Assembly (NCBI GenBank): GCA_050049355.1
Contig: JASFWK010000084.1
Location: 1-9,351, forward strand
DNA length: 9,351 bases
From: JASFWK01 sp050049355
GTDB taxonomy: Bacteria > Chloroflexota > Anaerolineae > B4-G1 > DUEL01
Reading direction: 5' to 3'
Below are positions 6,767 through 9,351 of this stretch, in pieces. The first letter of the stretch is position 1. Each line of letters starts with the position of its first letter. Below the pieces are notes generated by a model, which saw nothing but the letters and a program-made list of their open reading frames with translations, was not told where the DNA came from and did no database searches. Position numbers and translations under genes: made by a program.

Positions 6767-9351
6767 CGCTCCCCCAGCACGAGGGTGGGACCCAAGGGCA
6801 GGCGTCCGTCAGGTATGGATTGCCCCTGGAAAGTGACTGGCAGCCGCACGCCACCCGCGTTTGGATCGTAGAGTCCAACGTAGAGGCGGTAGGTGCCTGC
6901 GGCTAGGTCCTCGGGCAGTGACAGTGTATGCGGGTCGGCGATGACCTCCCCTGGACGCCAGGTTGTCGTAGGCCGCATCCAATCGGCCGGTATTCCGTCG
7001 ACCTGGGCGACGAGAGTTCCCTCGTCGTCGCTCAGATGCACAAAGACCTTGCACGATCGCTCCAGAACTGCTTCGACTTGCCAGTAGAGGGTGATGTCCA
7101 GCTCCGCGCCAGGAGCGAGCTCGCCTGCGAGGTCGTATCCCAAGAGGTGCGCCGCCTCTCCGAACCGCGCTCCGACTTCACGAGCCATCGGTGGCGGCTC
7201 CGTGATCAGCGGCCATGGCGCGATTTCAGCTCGTCCAAACGTGACCCATTCCTGCGCCCAAGGCAGCCAGGCACGGCGTCCGGGCATGGGCTCATCCGTG
7301 CGGGCATTAACCAGACGCAATGCGAGCCGATAATCTCCCCCTTCCATCTGTGGGGGTAAGGGGATGACTATCTCACCCTCGACCAGGTCGCCCATTTGCC
7401 AAGACGAGGTGGGGAATGCTGGTGTGGATGGCGCACCGGAAGTCTCGGCGACGACCGCGTCACCGCGCCCTAGAAGGCGGACTTGCGCCTCGTAGTCGGC
7501 CGCTGGTGCTGCATCTGCTGTCCAATGGAGCACGAACGGTAGATAATGTCCCGGCCTGGGTTCGGTCTCCGGCAGATCATACCCGGAAAGATGGAGCTCT
7601 CCAAATCGTATGTTCGCACGATGCTGAACGGTAAGGGCGCGCTGACGGTATGGCCTGGGGGGACGCCCGACCGAGAGCGTGTCGAGGATGACCTCTCTCT
7701 CACCTCCCACCGTCAGCGGGCGTTCCGTGGCTGCATCCACAACGCGCAGTGAGATCTGATAGGAGATGGGAGGGAGATCTGCTCGGAGGTTCAGCCCGAT
7801 GTCCTGAGCGACCACGGCGCCGGGCGGCCAGGCGGTGATCGGGAAGTCTGAAGCAATGCCCAGGGAGATCATGGGGACGCTGTGTAGGAGCGACGTCAGA
7901 GGGGCGACTTGACTGAGCCACATCTTCCCACTCCCATCCACCAGACGAATCTCGAGGTAGCGCCTCCGGCCCTGGGGACGATCTACTGTCCAGAAGAGAG
8001 TCAGCTCGGCCTCCTGACCGACTATCGGTGAGCGGGGTAGGGTGTATCCCAGGAGGCGCAGATCCCCCTCCCACTGCACGTCCGGCGTCGCCACCGCTGC
8101 TGGTAGGCCAGAGGGATGGGCAATCTCGGGGGAGGGATAGACCGAGGCCTGCCAGCGCTGTTCCGATATGTCGTAGTGCATTACGACGACGTCGTCTCCA
8201 AACAGATCGAGTACATTCTGCGGCGTTGCCAAGTGACCCACCGTCCACACACGTGCGTACTCGTCGGCCTCAAACTCCTGGGGAGACACAACGGGATGCC
8301 GGACGGCAGGGTCAGTCGCCAACTCTCGCGGCTCTATCAGGTCCGCGTAGTCGGCTCCAACGCCGACAAATCGAAATGTCTCCCGCTCGCTCCGCCCGCC
8401 AATAGCATCGGCGTCACCGTGATAGTAGTAGCGGAATGGCAGCCACACCCAATCTGGCGCTACGAAGATCACATCGTCAGAATCCAGCTGCCCTTCCATA
8501 GCCGCCACGGCGTCCGGGACGGTGGACTTGTAGCGCTCAAAGTAGTGGGAGTAGAGATTGACAGCTGCAACTGCAACCACGGTAAGGAGCGCGGTCCAAC
8601 GCAGCGCGCGAAATCGCAGTCCAGCAAGTCCCGCGCCGGCCAGCAGAGCGAAGCAGCCGATTGCCATCTGAAACCCTCTGACCTGCCAAACCGCGCTGTG
8701 GGAGAGTGTCGAGTAGCCGTAGAGGGCCACGATCGGGAGCAGGAAGGTTGCTGCTGCGAGGGCCGCGGCCCAGCCTTTCTTCGCATCACTCCGCCCGGCG
8801 ACCACCAGACCCAGCAGTATCAGTCCTGCGGTCAATGCGACGGCCGGGAGGGCTGTCTGCTCCATAAGCGCGTTAGGCGTCAGGCCGGGGGTGGAGAAGC
8901 CAGCGAACCCTGCCCCGAAGGCTTCGAAAGCATCCAGAACATCGTGCAGCGTGGCGACGCCCGTCGAGCCGACAGGCATCCTCAGCTGCGCCAACAGTGC
9001 GGATACCATGGGCGCGTACAGTATCGCGAACACGAGGTGGCCCAAGCCAAGCCCTTTCAGAGAGTGTCGATCGCGTCTCAATTGGAAGTGGCACAGCGCC
9101 CAGCAATCCTGCGCTGCCAACAGCAGTAGGCCGTAGTTATGGCTGTGAGCCGTCGCTGCAGCGGCTACACCAAAGAGAACCCAGTTGAACCACTTCCCGC
9201 GGAAGCTCCCTCGGTACAGGAAGAGTGTGGAAGCCAGGCCGAAAAGGGCAAGCGGGACGTACATCCGTGCCTCCTGGGAGTAGACGACGTGGATCGGCGA
9301 CACGGTGAGCCACAGGGCTGCCAGGAGGCCTACCCGGTGGCTATCCCACAT
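6763..9351 (-). CDS. GT-C (GT39/PMT_2-like) membrane glycosyltransferase with three C-terminal beta domains, 5' truncated
   Basis: Probable polyprenyl-phosphate-sugar-dependent glycosyltransferase acting on the outer membrane face. Residue numbers count from the window edge. Visible: YSQEARMY at 24-31 in the position typical of bacterial PMT_2-type proteins; hydrophobic segments to about residue 268; a soluble segment (about 272-412) with YYYHG at 308-312; then three tandem beta-sandwich-like domains at about 427-562, 580-712 and 727-862. The first Met sits exactly at the window edge. Aligned by eye with the complete class A gene at 238-2190, about 115 N-terminal residues are missing, including the first membrane segment and the catalytic Asp-Glu loop, so this Met is probably internal. 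The stop TGA overlaps the next start (ATGA). Family membership rests on the QEARMY region and topology; sugar and acceptor are unknown. Three beta domains is the largest number in this cluster. Confidence 0.85.
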   Translation of the reverse strand: MWDSHRVGLLAALWLTVSPIHVVYSQEARMYVPLALFGLASTLFLYRGSFRGKWFNWVLFGVAAAATAHSHNYGLLLLAAQDCWALCHFQLRRDRHSLKGLGLGHLVFAILYAPMVSALLAQLRMPVGSTGVATLHDVLDAFEAFGAGFAGFSTPGLTPNALMEQTALPAVALTAGLILLGLVVAGRSDAKKGWAAALAAATFLLPIVALYGYSTLSHSAVWQVRGFQMAIGCFALLAGAGLAGLRFRALRWTALLTVVAVAAVNLYSHYFERYKSTVPDAVAAMEGQLDSDDVIFVAPDWVWLPFRYYYHGDADAIGGRSERETFRFVGVGADYADLIEPRELATDPAVRHPVVSPQEFEADEYARVWTVGHLATPQNVLDLFGDDVVVMHYDISEQRWQASVYPSPEIAHPSGLPAAVATPDVQWEGDLRLLGYTLPRSPIVGQEAELTLFWTVDRPQGRRRYLEIRLVDGSGKMWLSQVAPLTSLLHSVPMISLGIASDFPITAWPPGAVVAQDIGLNLRADLPPISYQISLRVVDAATERPLTVGGEREVILDTLSVGRPPRPYRQRALTVQHRANIRFGELHLSGYDLPETEPRPGHYLPFVLHWTADAAPAADYEAQVRLLGRGDAVVAETSGAPSTPAFPTSSWQMGDLVEGEIVIPLPPQMEGGDYRLALRLVNARTDEPMPGRRAWLPWAQEWVTFGRAEIAPWPLITEPPPMAREVGARFGEAAHLLGYDLAGELAPGAELDITLYWQVEAVLERSCKVFVHLSDDEGTLVAQVDGIPADWMRPTTTWRPGEVIADPHTLSLPEDLAAGTYRLYVGLYDPNAGGVRLPVTFQGQSIPDGRLPLGPTLVLGER
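6766..8073 (-). repeat. Three tandem beta-sandwich-like domains at the C-terminus of the first gene
   Basis: The units lie at about 8073-7666, 7614-7216 and 7173-6766, boundaries by eye. Each opens with an 'LxGY(D/T)L' strand, followed by 'PG/VG...LxxxLxW' and a late 'Y.(I/L).(L/V)...' strand. Unit 1 has a divergent middle (RLVDGSG, then a long insert). Unit 2 has PAFPTSSWQMGD. Unit 3 is the most typical: LYWQ, VFVHL, TTTWRPGEVI, AAGTYRLYVGLYDP. The repeat is at protein level; no DNA-level repeat is evident. Probably on the outer face of the membrane, possibly binding glycan or partner proteins; function is inference. Confidence 0.75.
8116..8538 (-). other. Soluble inter-domain segment of class A, first gene
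   Basis: Residues about 272-412, between the last membrane segment and the first beta domain. It has a DDVIFVAPDW strand, FRYYYHGDADAIGG and an ARVWTVGHL strand. The alternation of hydrophobic strands and helices suggests a small alpha/beta domain, probably outside the membrane. The class B genes go straight from membrane segment to beta domain and lack it. Confidence 0.55.

Noticed and set aside
8116..9129. 337-codon open frame on the plus strand
   Set aside because: It is antisense to the class A gene containing QEARMY. No domain or plausible start context was seen; it is a shadow frame.
1..9351. CRISPR array, insertion sequence, tRNA or phage-defence system
   Set aside because: No regularly spaced DNA repeats, transposase motifs, terminal inverted repeats, tRNA-like sequence or defence-related domains were found; the window is filled by membrane transferase genes.

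Overview
The window is almost fully coding and every gene lies on the minus strand, so the transcript reads from base 9351 down to base 1. It holds four long genes and the start of a fifth. All five encode multi-spanning membrane proteins that look like GT-C-fold glycosyltransferases, the class that takes sugars from polyprenyl-phosphate carriers on the outer face of the membrane (GT39 / PMT_2 / ArnT-like, or DUF2142-like). Moderately high GC, large GT-C genes in series, and C-terminal beta-sandwich domains with a 'LxGY ... LYWxA ... DYxVFVHL ... QPRDGxYPTxxW ... PxGxYxxxVGxY' pattern together resemble Chloroflexota (Anaerolineae-type) genomes. That assignment is from memory of the protein style; no taxonomic marker is present.

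Layout in transcription order: (1) 9351-6763, class A GT-C protein, 5' end cut by the window edge, three C-terminal beta domains. (2) 6766-4469, class B, two beta domains. (3) 4472-2187, class B, two beta domains. (4) 2190-238, class A, one beta domain. (5) 218-1, class B-like N-terminus, rest outside the window. Class A proteins carry the (S/A)QEARMY motif and an extra soluble segment with a 'YYHG' motif between membrane part and beta domains. Class B proteins carry a (P/Y)DE..HY motif, a QPPLYY motif, a conserved first outer loop ending in 'TRLV', and a PQFLF...ND motif.

The first three junctions are all ATGA overlaps, where the start codon of the next gene overlaps the stop codon of the previous one. 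The fourth junction is a 19-base gap. This indicates one polycistronic, translationally coupled operon whose promoter lies upstream of base 9351 and whose end lies beyond base 1. Each enzyme probably transfers a sugar from a lipid-linked donor to a surface glycan, lipid or protein, with the beta domains outside the membrane; donor and acceptor cannot be read from the sequence. No cytoplasmic glycosyltransferase, flippase, sugar-nucleotide gene, RNA gene, mobile element, CRISPR array or convincing terminator is visible, and there is no non-coding stretch longer than 19 bases.
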